Source of the DNA: Osedax fenrisi
Lineage: Eukaryota > Annelida > Polychaeta > Sabellida > Siboglinidae
NCBI GenBank assembly: GCA_964019155.1
Contig: OZ025243.1
Location: forward strand, 29,289,371-29,353,370
Direction: 5' to 3'
Length of the DNA stretch: 64,000 nucleotides
This document shows positions 39,943-52,074 of this stretch, in pieces. The translations under genes and the position numbers were made by a program. Each line of letters begins with the position of its first letter. The stretch's first letter is position 1. Below the pieces are notes generated by a model. That model searched no databases, had not been told where the DNA came from, and was given only the letters and a program-made list of their open reading frames with translations.

Positions 39943-41089
39943 TTTCATATTAGTATACTTTTTTATATATTAAATTGTATTATATTTAATAAGACTATTT
40001 ATAACATGTATAATAATATATTACCGGAATAATGAATTAATGATTCTATATATATATATATATATATATATGATATGGTTTAATTAAATTAAAACTACTT
40101 TATATACTACTTAATTAAAAGTATTTAATAATATAATTTATGATATAATTAAAGTAAGGTTGTATTGCGATAGCATGACTAACCAGATTCTAACCTATTG
40201 CAAACGTATATTCTGGTAGTGATAGTCATGCTATAGAATATATTCTACTGCAGGTATTGCTATACGCTATATGACATAGTTAAGCGCTCCACATATAGTA
40301 ATATCATACTATACATGTACACGTGCACGTGTATCAGGTTTTCTATAGTAGTCGCGCAATTAATTACAATATAGTATCATATATAAACATACATAAACAT
40401 CCGCACATGATATTTCATTATAGAAATAGGTAGGTTATCAACCTATATTAACAACAATGACCATCATTGTATTTTTTTCACTAATGTAGTCATTATAATT
40501 AATTACGCCAATAATTTATTTAAATAATTAATATTAATTGTGCTATGACATAAGTACTTCAGTTACTATATTTTAAGTAAATTATAATATATGTATACCT
40601 ATATGTATACCATGTTATATATAGGTTAACAACAATTAAAATTAAATTATTTTTAATTAAATGTAATGTTATATATATATATCTTATTAATTGGTCAGTT
40701 ATATCTAAATATTATAATGTCAGATTCAATATTTTATATTAAAATACCATTAATGTATTATGTATTTATGTATATCATCATTAATTATTTGAAAGTTGAA
40801 ATCTCTGTCAATTAAGTAAGTTATTTATGTTGTAACAGTTGTTCTTTAATGATTAAATTAATGAATCATTTCTTTAATTAGACATAATACCGCCCTATCT
40901 CATTAATATGCACAATTATAGAAGTCCTTGCATCAAAAGACCGTATAAAATTAAAACATATCCGCCTATAGGTATGGTATACCATGCATAGTGGCACACG
41001 ATGGGTTTAATTAAATATATAAGTTCAAAGGGTCAATGCCTTCATAGGATAATACTCCTAACATGATGTTACGTAACAACGTAAACAAA
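39940..41089. other. AT-rich non-coding stretch with a hairpin
   Basis: An inverted pair ATAGCATGACTA (40170-40181) and TAGTCATGCTAT (40223-40234), with inner ACCAGA/TCTGGT pairing, could form a stem-loop of about 65 bases. No gene was recognised. Confidence 0.5.
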
Positions 41090-41184
41090 TCTCATCCAAT
41101 CGACACGTTCTCTCCTCGTTCTCCAATACGGTGTAGCGTGCCTACTATCTACATTGCGGGCGTCGCCGTGCACGGTTTCTGATT

Positions 41185-41412
41185 TCATTCAGTAACTTTT
41201 TGAAAACTTCTTAGCGACAATTCCGTAATATCTCGTCGTTCTATTGTAAACTCTTTCGTTACGTCGGCGTAACATAGTATTACATCACACACCAACACAC
41301 ACACACATAACACAATGACGCTGTGTTGCGGTGGGCAGCGTATTAGGCGGCCCACTAGTGGTGTGTACGGGGATAACGCACCGGCAAGATACCACCAGCA
41401 CAACAACAACAA
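41185..41412 (-). CDS. Hypothetical 75-codon frame, doubtful
   Basis: An open - frame starting MLLLCWWYLAGAL and ending TELSLRSFQKVTE lies in the GC-enriched island. The N-terminal and middle parts are hydrophobic (HSVIVLCVCVLVCDVILCY), which partly reflects a CA/TG-rich run. I recognise no family. It could be a terminal exon of an unknown membrane protein or chance. Confidence 0.15.
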   Translation of the reverse strand: MLLLCWWYLAGALSPYTPLVGRLIRCPPQHSVIVLCVCVLVCDVILCYADVTKEFTIERRDITELSLRSFQKVTE

Positions 41413-41461
41413 GAGATCATCGCTTCCTAAACGATTCCGACGTTCGTTATGTATACTAGTA

Positions 41462-41590
41462 TATCTAGACGTGTAGCATATGCATGCGTATGTGCATGTT
41501 CATGTTCATGTGTATTTGCATGTTCATGTGTATGTTCATGTTCATGTTCACGTGTATGTGCATGTTCATGTGTATATGTGTGTACACGAA
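41462..41590. repeat. Hexamer-like (CATGTT/CATGTG)n repeat
   Basis: Variants of CATGTT, CATGTG and CGTGTATG are iterated with no fixed order. Cys/Ser-rich and His/Glu-rich frames on the two strands are by-products of this. Confidence 0.8.
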
Positions 41591-41655
41591 CGTATATGTT
41601 AGTATACGTGACTTCATACACTATATGGTAGCCCATGAAGTATACTAACCTCATT

Positions 41656-41658
<3 letters not shown>

Positions 41659-41718
<60 letters not shown>

Positions 41719-41726
41719 ACACACAT
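41659..41726. repeat. (CA)n microsatellite
   Basis: Near-perfect AC repeat of about 58 bp, then CCCACACACAT. Confidence 0.95.
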
Positions 41727-41857
41727 ACATAAGTTGACGTATTAAGTTCTCGAACATTCACAATAGCTATAGTGTTGAGAGAGAGAGAGGTAAAGGTATT
41801 CATCATTAATTAACGTCACATTATATATATATAGTATCTGAGAATGCACTTTCTACA

Positions 41858-41974
41858 ATGAAACGCCTTGTACTATTCGTGCACGTAGTGGTGTTCTTTA
41901 GTGGTGTGTACAGTGGTCTTAGAGCTAGAGAGAACGTAGAGCACTGTGTATACACTACTGATGTGTGTGTGTAG
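41858..41974 (+). CDS. Short frame with a predicted signal peptide (38 aa)
   Basis: ATG at 41858 (A at -3 and -1) opens MKRLVLFVHVVVFFSGVYSG followed by LRARENVEHC and a short Cys-containing tail, ending at TAG 41972-41974. Lys-Arg, then a hydrophobic core of about 13 residues, then SGVYS form a textbook-like signal peptide with a plausible cleavage after VYS. A TATATATATATAG run lies about 26 bases upstream and a TAACGTCA word about 45 bases upstream. It may be a first coding exon of a secreted protein or a small secreted peptide. No homologue is known to me, and short frames like this also occur by chance. Confidence 0.3.
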   Translation: MKRLVLFVHVVVFFSGVYSGLRARENVEHCVYTTDVCV

Positions 41975-41989
41975 TATCTACTAGTGGTG

Positions 41990-42074
41990 ATGCTAGTGCT
42001 AGCCATAGCCGTGTGTTTGTCTGTGTGTATCATACACACGTATGCGCATACTAGGCAGCAGCAGCAGCATGTAG
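41990..42074 (+). CDS. Possible signal-peptide exon ending at a strong splice donor
   Basis: ATG at 41990 opens MLVLAIAVCLSVCIIHTYAH followed by TRQQQQHV. It then meets GTAG|GTATGT, a good donor match at 42074/42075. It has a hydrophobic core and an AxA-like TYA cleavage region. Without splicing the frame stays open to 42355 (about 121 codons) with no recognisable domain. It lies 15 bases downstream of the preceding short frame but in a different frame, so the two cannot be read as one exon. Speculative. Confidence 0.25.
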
Positions 42075-42571
42075 GTATGTGTGGGGATGCTAATACTAGG
42101 TATACCTATGCGTCGCACTACTGTGCCTATCGATTACTACCTAGTGAACGCGTCACTCACAATAACCTAGATAGGGTAGTGGTAGCTGCTATACCATCAT
42201 CTCCACAACACTCCATATCATTCCGTTACTGCATACTTGTTACCTCTACGCTCGATGGAACACTCGTATATTTACTAATGTTATTACAATACAACCTATT
42301 GTTAAAGTTATGTACAGTCAGCACTTATACCACAATCCACAATGCAATCCTATAAGCTCAGCATACTTTGTGTGTACACCGGGAGTATAGATATCCAGTA
42401 CGCCTGCATTAATGTCTACTCGCCCTAGTGTACACACACAGTGCACTATACGTATGTGTATACGTATGTGTGTGTGTGTGTGCACTGTGTAGTGCTACAT
42501 GTGCCTGCAATACTGCCTGCAACACATGGCCCATAATGCAAGCATCGATTTGTATAGAAACACTTCTCTCT

Positions 42572-42596
42572 CCTGCCTGCCTGCCTGCCTGCCTGC
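42572..42596. repeat. (CTGC)n microsatellite
   Basis: Six CTGC/CCTG units. Confidence 0.9.
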
Positions 42597-42705
42597 TTCA
42601 CCTAGTAATCCAGCATTTGTTGTGCGTCTTCACATAATTAGATTACACGGAATCGCTGATATACGTCTATGTTACATAACGCCCTAGTACTGTACAGTAA
42701 TGCTA

Positions 42706-42749
42706 TATCATTACGTCATCACTATATCATTACGTCATCACTATATCAT
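42706..42749. promoter_or_regulatory. Tandem CRE-like sites
   Basis: TATATCATTACGTCATCAC is repeated at 19-bp spacing, placing TTACGTCATCA at 42711-42721 and 42730-42740. A third, diverged unit lacks the core. TACGTCA is an ATF/CREB-type site. The direct repeat is certain; the function is inference. Confidence 0.4.
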
Positions 42750-42868
42750 CGGTAGTTGAGACTACTACTATTACTACTATCATTACCTTAGTAAATAACT
42801 TTGGTTTTTATTCTAGTAAAATTGCAATTATTTATATTATCATATCACAATAATTATAATTAATATTC

Positions 42869-42871
<3 letters not shown>

Positions 42872-42917
<46 letters not shown>
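42872..42917. repeat. (TA)n microsatellite
   Basis: About 46 bp of TA repeat, followed by a CATAT pentamer run. A second (TA)n lies at about 43145-43185. Confidence 0.9.
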
Positions 42918-42918
<1 letters not shown>

Positions 42919-43140
42919 TATCATATCATATAAGTTCTTAGATATATCAGATTATTTATAATTAGTATCTATCATATATTGCCTATTGGATAAATATGTG
43001 AAATACATATTGTTTTTCGTTTATAACATATATACGCTTTTCTATGCTGTAGAACATATTTATGTGATATATAGTGAAGTATACATATAAATTGTGCATT
43101 TTATATATTCTATAAAGTACACTAAAAGGATATAGATTAA

Positions 43141-43185
<45 letters not shown>

Positions 43186-43189
<4 letters not shown>

Positions 43190-46100
43190 CATATATTAAT
43201 GTTATGTATTTTGTATATATGCATATATAAATAAATTATTATAACCACTATTTCATAAAATAGTAATTATACAGCTCATACCTAGAGAATGTGTGTGTTT
43301 CTGTATTAAACTTACATAACTATTGATTACATAATACTCTTCTGCTATGATTCATAACAGATTACTACTGCTTATTATAACATAACATGTTCTCACTACA
43401 CTCACCATGTATTAATGACACTATGTATGGTACAATGTACATTGAATACATTTATTTCTGAAAATATATGTAGATAATTATAGTATAATATATATAAAAT
43501 AGTATTTTTATTATTTGTATACAAATTATGAATAAAATAATGTACAGAACTTTTAGAATCAACTAATTTAAAATGTAATAATGTTAAATATTATTTATTT
43601 ATAAATAGATACCTAACATGCTAAGGATGGATCCTATAGCATAATTGTACAGCATATAATATCATCATTCTTAAAATTAAATTTTACAATAAGTAATTGT
43701 ACAATTTATATTTTAAATACATTTTATGCAATATATGCATGTTATAAGTAGAATAATATTTGTATACTTGCATTAATGATTTTCCTATGTATTTTAGGTA
43801 CATAAAGGTCTATTACTATTTCATATTTAATATTTGTATTTTTAATTACAAAATATATTTATATTCCATACTATGAAGTAACATTTGTAATCTATGATTC
43901 TATTTAAAATAAACATATTATAATAAATATCATTAATAAAGATTAGTTATGATTTTTATATTAATTATAATTAAAAATCTATATTAAAAATTATATATTA
44001 CTAATAACTATATTATTATTGTGGATTGATTTATTGATTGTTTATATTTATATATATATATATTTTATATATATATATATATCAAATCGTTCACAATTTG
44101 TTCAATCATAAAGTTCACAAATATGTTATACCAAATTTAAAAAATACTATACAAAATACAAGCAATTATAAAATTATAATAAACAAGAGTAAATAAATAA
44201 ATTAGCAATGGACTCAATATGATTGATGGAGTAAATAATATTTTAGTTTAGGATTTTAAGTTTATATGAAGTTATTGTGATATCCTATCAATTATTCATG
44301 TCCTTTTTACATTGCTATCTACTAGTACTAGCTAACCTCAATGATGATAAATAATGTCTAGGATCACTTGATTACAAGATAACAATTCAAGTTTTTTTAT
44401 TATGTGTGATTTTTTGAATAAGACATGAATAATAGAAGTTTAGAACATATATATATCTATTTTTAATTAATCTAATTTTGATTAGATAGAAGTTATATAT
44501 TTAGTATATAAGTATGTAAAGCTATGTATAATAATCATAAATGTAACAATAAAGTATCTACTTATTTTAGAAATAGGACTTTTATATAATATAACAAGTA
44601 ATAGATAGCTCCTTATATGCCTAGTAGGCATTGCCTATCAATGTGTGTAACGATATGTTATGCTTTATTTGCATATATTACATTTAATTTTTGAATTTAG
44701 GGCTGAAAACTGTGTTTATAAAATAATCTGCCACCCATATATGTGAAGTTAATGTATTAGATTAATGTATTAAATAAATACGTTTAAATTATTTTCTAGA
44801 AGATTGGAGTTGATGGTATAGTATGGATGGCTGATGTAAGGAGAATAACATAATAATAGTTCTACATATATTTTATACACCATAAAAAAGGAATCTTGGT
44901 AAAAAAAATAATTACAGATAGTTGAGAAATGTGGATAATATGTTTCAATGTAACAAAGCAACTAAATTAGAGTTAGCTTAATGCATTGATATTTATATCA
45001 ATTATTACAAGAAATGCATGTCCTACAAGAGTTAAAACTATCTAAGTAGAGTGATATTTCATAAATAAACTGTGTAATAAAGAATATATCAATAGAGTAT
45101 GTATACATGTATATATGTATACGTGTAATATAGTACATAATTTTGTATGTTGACTTTTAAATTATCTTTTAATATGTATCAACCAATAAATTATAAACAA
45201 ATAATATTCATTCCTAACATTGAATATATAAATGTATTTTAAATATATATAAAAATACACACTTTTTTAACTGCTCTATAAAAAAACCATATAGTTCGAA
45301 TTCGATTAAAGTATTTCATTGAAAGCTTTACAACTGATTATGATTTTTCTACAATATTTAGTTATGAGTTTTATGATGAGGAGTAATTTGTTGTTGGTTA
45401 TGGGTTTTAAATAGTAAGTATATACAACAGAACAGTATATACACAATAAATAAAATCTATAACTCACTAAATTATAACAAAACAATTACCATGTAGCCCA
45501 TAATAATATAAAATGACTACATTACATCTATATGGTTAAGCATCTATTGGCTTTTAATCATTCAAATATGTGACTCACAAACATAGCTCAATTCATCTCT
45601 ATAGTAACTATTTGTTAATACAGTATGCCAATATACAAACTATTAATTAATGAACATACACACACATTATTATTGTGGAAAACTAAACATACATATATAC
45701 ACATAACCATAAACCACCTAAACATACATATATACTCGGCAATACTACCCACCGTTTATCTATCCCTCTCCCCTATCTATATCCTTCCCTCTCATCTTCC
45801 CATTGTATTCATTATGTGAAACTATTTTTATAATACACATTCTATTTCACGATATTATTCTCAGTATATCAACGTATATGTATACTTTGTACAGCTGATA
45901 AATACATATGTATACTTTGCATGTGACTACCTGCATGTATTACCAGCATCGTTGTTAATGCTAAATACTTTGCGGATACATCCTTTAGTACATTAAACTC
46001 TACTGCATAATAACTTAGTAAACGGCTGAGTCGACATGTGTACGTGTGTGGCATCACCTTACAAGTATGATATTGTATTTCCTTATTAGGTTATAAATAT

Positions 46101-46284
46101 GCATATATTAGTGGATAGCACTTCGCCATTAATGTTGGTCGCTCATCACATATTGTACATGTATGAATGTGTGTACGTGTGTGTATGTATGTATGTATGT
46201 GTGTGTTACATTGCCTAATGGAAATATAATTTACTATCAGTATATATTAGATACTATCTATAGATTCCAAGGCGTATATACGAC

Positions 46285-46317
<33 letters not shown>

Positions 46318-46500
46318 TTCGTGTTGTGTGAACTATTTGATTATGAGATTAAATGCGGTTCCCCCGCAATATTGCATGTCCTCACAGGTGCAATACCTAG
46401 CTAGGAACATGTCCTCGTTATTGTTAAAGTTCGTACACACACACATGTAGTAATGTTGACCGTTGTTATTGGATAACTCGGCCTCGATAGTTAGGCAACT
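43186..46500. other. AT-rich non-coding stretch
   Basis: No gene, RNA or transposon end was recognised. Short frames at 44770-44961, 45625-45819, 45869-46057 and 46163-46450 have no identifiable domains and lie in low-complexity sequence. Confidence 0.45.
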
Positions 46501-46514
46501 AGGATTACACATTC

Positions 46515-46670
46515 ACTCTCTCTCTCTCTCTTTACTTCACCACGCCCCTTGGACACGCCCCTCTTACGTATGCGTCACTAACCGGCAGCTATGACTCATC
46601 AGTCGGTAGCTATGACTAATCATTACTATAACGCTGATACGCTAATGATGCTGATGAGAATGTGACGCCC
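46515..46670. promoter_or_regulatory. Candidate regulatory block: CACGCCCC boxes and AP-1-like tandem
   Basis: After a (CT)n run there are CCACGCCCCTT and ACACGCCCCTC (46540-46564, Sp/KLF-type). Two 20-bp tandem units, CCGGCAGCTATGACTCATCA and TCGGTAGCTATGACTAATCA, follow at about 46581-46621. ATGACTCAT is a consensus AP-1/bZIP site. No transcription unit was identified next to it. Confidence 0.35.
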
Positions 46671-47251
46671 TAGCTATCTTCTGTCTGTACGTGTGTGTAC
46701 GTGTAGAAAATGCGGCTGTAACATCTATTTATTAGGCAATAATATAATATACAAGATTTTTTGTATTTCGTTTTTGAATCACATTTTTAATGAATGGATT
46801 TTGTTACTTCATTCATAATCTCATACATACACAATACTGTGTACATACATATATGTGAGTGTGTGTGTGTGGGTATGTGTGATGGTGTGTGTATTATAGT
46901 ATCGCACAGTAAGTTAATAAATGTATACAAAAACTAAATAACTTGATATGTTAACTAACATTTTAGAAGATACTTATGTAATATCTTATATAGGCTTATT
47001 AACCCGTGTACAATAATATTAACATGTAATATGTGTACCCCTAAATATGATTATAACCATGTACATATATAATAGTATAGTTGTAGCTTTTAATAATATT
47101 GAATAATATTGAATTACTTAATTGTATGTACTTATCATTGTTCTCATATGACCCACAGCACTCTTCATGTCCGAGATAAGTAGCTTTTGTTTTATTGCCT
47201 ATAATATATGTATATATATACAGTTAAGAAATGTACTTTATGAGTTGTTAT

Positions 47252-47545
47252 ACACATATACATATAGTATATAGGCTACATATTCAAGGATATACAAAGC
47301 TACGTATACATTAAGCCATATATGGGGCTATATAGGGTACCCTATAGGTTATGCATTTTAGTTTACTATTATTAATAATAACCTTATTTATTAAAATAAC
47401 GTATATATGTTAGTTTATTTATATTTAATTTTAGTATACTTATATTTAAATTTGTTATTTTTATATTTATATTAAATTAATCTTATAAAATTAAAAATTG
47501 ATTTAAATTTTATAATAATTATTTTAATAATTATATATTAACATA
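47252..47545 (+). repeat. Dispersed repeat family (47/54 kb), copy 1
   Basis: About 290 bp collinear with 54205-54466. Shared words include CATATACATATAGTA, GGCTACATATTCAAG, TTTAGTTTACTATTATTAAT and AATCTTATAAAATTAAAAAT. Same orientation, non-coding. Confidence 0.7.
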
Positions 47546-47670
47546 TATTACAAATTAGAATTATCTGCTCAATATCCTATGTATATTTTTAGTATTATAT
47601 ATATATATAGAAATATACACATTATATATATAATACTATAGTATTATATATTACTTTTCTCATATATAAT

Positions 47671-47696
47671 ATGATGATGATGATGATGATGATGAT
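47671..47696. repeat. (GAT)n microsatellite
   Basis: About eight ATG/GAT units. Confidence 0.9.
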
Positions 47697-48697
47697 TTAT
47701 TTTATCAGATAAATCATTAATTGTAATATTCTATAATGTGAAATGAACTATAAGTAAATAAGAGTAATAGTTATGAGCCATAACTTATGGCTATAATTAG
47801 TGATATCAATGTTCAAATTATTCAATCTAGGTGCGTTCGATTCGTTTCAGTTTCAATGAGATTTTCAAATAATTTTAGATTTAAAAAATTAAAATCTTAC
47901 AACAAATTAAACTTACATTTCAAGTCCATTTATGAGGTGTTAGGGTCGTTAGACGTTTTTTTAATTTTGTGTAATATCATAATGTTGATATTTAGATTAG
48001 TTTCTAATCACGTTGGATATTAAAAATAATATTAAGGAGCCTATAGATGGCCATAGCCTATTTATATCTATAGAAGCTTAAATTATGTATCTATATGTCT
48101 ATATAAAGGTCTATTACATATATATATGTTTTATAATATGTTTTAACTATACATTTATCAGTATTGGATGTATACAATAAATATTATTCTGTGTAATATT
48201 AATTTTAATTTATATTTCGTTTTTTATTAAATATTATAATCTTTGAATTATGAACCTTTAAAAAAATGTAGTCTTCCAAGACATAATTTTAATATATTTT
48301 AAATTCCTTAAATACTTGATATGTGGAATAGGATACATTTGAAATTGATAGCACACTTATAATATATCTAAAGGACAAATTTAATAAAAATATTATTAAT
48401 ATTCATAACAATCAACAAATTTAAAATAGTATTTAATATCACATTTTGTTTAACATATTTGTTAGAAATATATTTCTTAAAACGTTAATATAAGGTTGTT
48501 ACCATCCTATATAAGGAAATTAGTTTCATAATGTAGGCTTATCTGCAGATGGCTACTCTATATTTTTATGAGAATATTCTGGACCCTATATTATTAGAAC
48601 AGAGTTACTGAATATATCAATTTTATAAGAGGTTTACCAGGTGTCAATATATTTTATAAGTAAGACGTTGTTTCTGTATCGATCACCTTCTGTACTC
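47697..48697. other. AT-rich non-coding stretch
   Basis: A 78-residue frame (47787-48023) has no recognised domain. Nothing else seen. Confidence 0.4.
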
Positions 48698-48771
48698 CAC
48701 ACACACACACACACACACACACACACCACACACACACACACACATATATATGTGTGTGTGTGTGTGTGTGT
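48698..48771. repeat. (CA)n/(TG)n inverted microsatellite
   Basis: About 45 bp of CA repeat, then ATATATAT, then about 20 bp of TG repeat. The arms are complementary and could form a cruciform. Confidence 0.9.
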
Positions 48772-48970
48772 TCATGTATCTTAATACTGGTTCTCAATAT
48801 GCACTATTTATATGTATAATCATTCATAATTAATTGTAAATAACCAAGGCAATAATTAAATGAATACAAGCATGTAGATATTGTTAATGAAGTCATCAAT
48901 ATATATATTCAGTATACTCAATTTAATTCTATTTATATCATATTCCAATTATAACATATAGTATTTTGTA

Positions 48971-48980
48971 AATATATATA

Positions 48981-49067
<87 letters not shown>
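48971..49067. repeat. (TA)n microsatellite
   Basis: About 97 bp of TA repeat with a few ATAATA slips. Confidence 0.95.
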
Positions 49068-49069
<2 letters not shown>

Positions 49070-49350
49070 ACTGTGTGTGTAGTACACTGTGTACCATGGT
49101 GTGTTTTTCATGATAATGACCATATGTTCATCGGCTATGGATATATGATAATGGTCACATGACAAATGAATACTGACCACTGGTCAGTGACCACTGGGAC
49201 TAACAGTAGTGACCACTAGTGTACTATTACAACCTGCATCAAACATATTGTTGTGTTGTTAGAAATTCGCATTACATATACATGTAAATATACATGTATA
49301 TATAAATATAGGTATATATATTATAATGTAATGTATTCTCTATTTAGTTG

Positions 49351-49395
<45 letters not shown>

Positions 49396-50643
49396 ATATA
49401 TATGTAATATATATGATATAATACGCATGAAGATGTGTTAAAGTAATCAGTGATGAGATATGGCAACATTGTGTATGCTATTAGATACATTGCATGTATG
49501 TGTACGTGTTGTAATGAATCACGTGCTAGTGATGTGTACACTGTGCAATGCACAGTGTGATTTAATTTTAAAGATCCTAAACCGGCATAGTAGATTCTAT
49601 AGATATGATGCTCATGATACTATTTTATTAAACCATATTCATTTTGGTTCATTATTGATGGTCGCCGGAGGTTTTAAAAAACAAAATTATTAAAAAAAAA
49701 TAAATCTCGAAATGTCGTTATTCCTATGTAATTGTATTGTATATGTTTATAAAAAATGTCCTTGAGGAAATTTATTTGAATTCTGTACATTTTATTTGTA
49801 TTGTATTGTAATGGGTATATATATAATAATGAGTACTTTTTTTAAATACTATATTCTTCTAATAGATAACATTAATATATAGTAAATATAATCTATAGTA
49901 TCCCTAATTACAATATTAGTTATTAGATAATTAATTTAAACAATAAAATAAATTTTATATATATACAAATTTTCTAAAAATTAGGCCACTTTGACTATTT
50001 ATTAAAATTATAAAGAGTTATTTTTTTAAATTTATAATACTTGTACGTTAAAATATAACATCTTAAGATGAAGTAGAAAAAAAAAAAAAAAAAAAATCTT
50101 AAAATGTGTAAAGGTACCAATCCACAGAAAAAATGGTCATTTTTTGATGATTTTTAACAAAATTAAAGAAATACCAGGGTAGTTATTATTTTTTCGGACA
50201 AATTGTAATATATAGTGATTAATTAATTGTTTTTTTTTGTTATATATAATATAAATTGATAAAATATGACAATTCTGTACACAATTATGAGAGGTCAATA
50301 AAAATTCTGGAAAATCCTATAATTTAAAAAAAAATCCTAGAAATAAAATTAATTTTGTTATGAATTTATAATATTCAAAGGAACTATACACATTACACAT
50401 ATTCTGAAAATTTCATGATTGTAGCTTAATTATAACTGTGAAAAATATACATATTTATGTTTTTTTGGTATTCTCCTATCTATTCCCATGTTAAATGTTG
50501 TTAAATTTGACCAGCCTGGCGCATGTACAATATTGAACTAAATTAAAAAAAAAATTGTTGTGTATTCTCTATACTCATATTTTGATGTTCCAAATGCCGG
50601 TAAGGAATCGATAACCAATAGCATGTTTAAAAGCACTCTTACT
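49068..50643. other. AT-rich non-coding stretch
   Basis: Includes CCACTGGTCAGTGACCACTGG-like inverted words near 49178, (TA)n at about 49356-49392, and a poly(A) run at 50077-50096. No gene was recognised. Confidence 0.45.
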
Positions 50644-50700
50644 GTGCATCACAGTATACAGTATACCGTGTACACCGTACACTGTATACAGTGATGCACT
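50644..50700. repeat. 57-bp near-perfect palindrome
   Basis: GTGCATCACAGTATACAGTA at the left is mirrored by TACACTGTATACAGTGATGC at the right with only a few mismatches. Confidence 0.85.
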
Positions 50701-50793
50701 GGTACAGTACGAGGTCTGCAAATAGCTTTCATTTAACATATTACAAACGATTATAGGCATTGACAATGATACATATATTTATGATATTACAGA

Positions 50794-50839
<46 letters not shown>

Positions 50840-50872
50840 CATAAGATTTATTATACACGTGAATGTCGTATA

Positions 50873-50873
<1 letters not shown>

Positions 50874-50913
<40 letters not shown>
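50874..50913. repeat. (TA)n tract at left border of pogo-like copy 2
   Basis: About 40 bp of TA repeat directly against the element end. Confidence 0.95.
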
Positions 50914-50918
<5 letters not shown>

Positions 50919-51348
50919 AACTCCCGATAAGTCGGACTCGCAAGGGACCGGGAAAAGTATCCGACTTATCCGAGATTCATAATTACATACAAATAAGACA
51001 TGATATGCGCAGCGTGAGTTAAAGAGTTACCGACATGTGGAAGTATGCAATAATCAACAACATAACATGTTGTATTCAATAATATTACTTACTAAAATTA
51101 TAATATTCATTATTTAAAGTAAACATTTCTGACAATTTATAAAAATTCCGACTTATCCAGTATAAAAATCATAAAAAGACTATAATATGTGTCCGACTTA
51201 TAGAAAAGTCCGACTTATCCAATCCAACTTATCCGACTTATCCGATTAATTTAACATGGAACTAGATACAAATCCAACCAAACTAACTAAATGTGTCCGA
51301 CTTATCGAGAAGTCCGACTTATCCGTAATCCGACTTACCGAGAGTTGA

Positions 51349-51351
<3 letters not shown>
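50914..51351 (-). mobile_element. pogo/Tigger-like TIR element, copy 2
   Basis: 438 bp, the reverse complement of the 38.27-38.71 kb element over essentially its full length. The left end reads AAGTCAACTCCCGATAAGTC (first base changed from C) and the right end finishes GAGAGTTGACTG. TA repeats lie on both sides, so it sits inside a (TA)n tract. The interior matches include the GGACCGGGAAAA and GCGCAGCGTGAGT words. It has no coding capacity. Confidence 0.85.

Positions 51352-51397
<46 letters not shown>
51352..51397. repeat. (TA)n tract at right border of pogo-like copy 2
   Basis: About 46 bp of TA repeat. Confidence 0.95.
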
Positions 51398-51404
<7 letters not shown>

Positions 51405-52020
51405 ATGTACACATATTTGTATATCTCCAATTAACATACACAACTATATGTATAATATATAATAAACTTTCATAATGTCTACAATATGTGTAGATAAAAA
51501 GACATAACAACATATGTATATAACATAAAGTGCGTGCTTTACAATACCTCACCATGTGATTAATATATGCTCTGTATATCATTAGTAGATAAAGTGTCAC
51601 ATATAATTATGTCACATTACAACTTGAACAGTATATCTTTCTTGATTGTATTATATTCAATTATAATTAAATATATATGTATGTGTAATATTATACACTA
51701 TGATATAGTATATAGTATCTAGCTATAGGTGAATAGTAGTTGTAATAGTATTGTATTAGTATTAGTACTAACTAGCCTAGAGGAGAATACCCTACTAAAG
51801 GAAGGCCACATTCTGTGTAGAGATGCATAAGTTATAATATAGAATACATACAAGTTATATGATATAACAATACATTATGCAATAAGCTTACTGCGCATGT
51901 ACGCCGTACATTGTTCACACGTTGATGCACAAGTGCAGATATGCATGTAATCACTCATACTAGAACCACCACACATACGCATACACATACGCATATATAA
52001 TCGATCAACAGTTCATGTAT

Positions 52021-52074
<54 letters not shown>

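Larger units (their letters stand above)
41090..42790. other. GC-enriched island, candidate gene or promoter locus
   Basis: This 1.7-kb block has visibly more C, G and CpG than the flanking DNA (for example GCGGGCGTCGCCGTGCACGG near 41157). It has CCAAT words near 41096 and 41122, a TATA-like run at 41822-41832, two short signal-peptide-like frames, and tandem CRE sites at its right end. No known protein was recognised. Confidence 0.4.

Noticed and set aside
41427..41654. His/Glu-rich and Cys/Ser-rich frames on opposite strands
   Set aside because: By-products of the CATGTT/CATGTG hexamer repeat.
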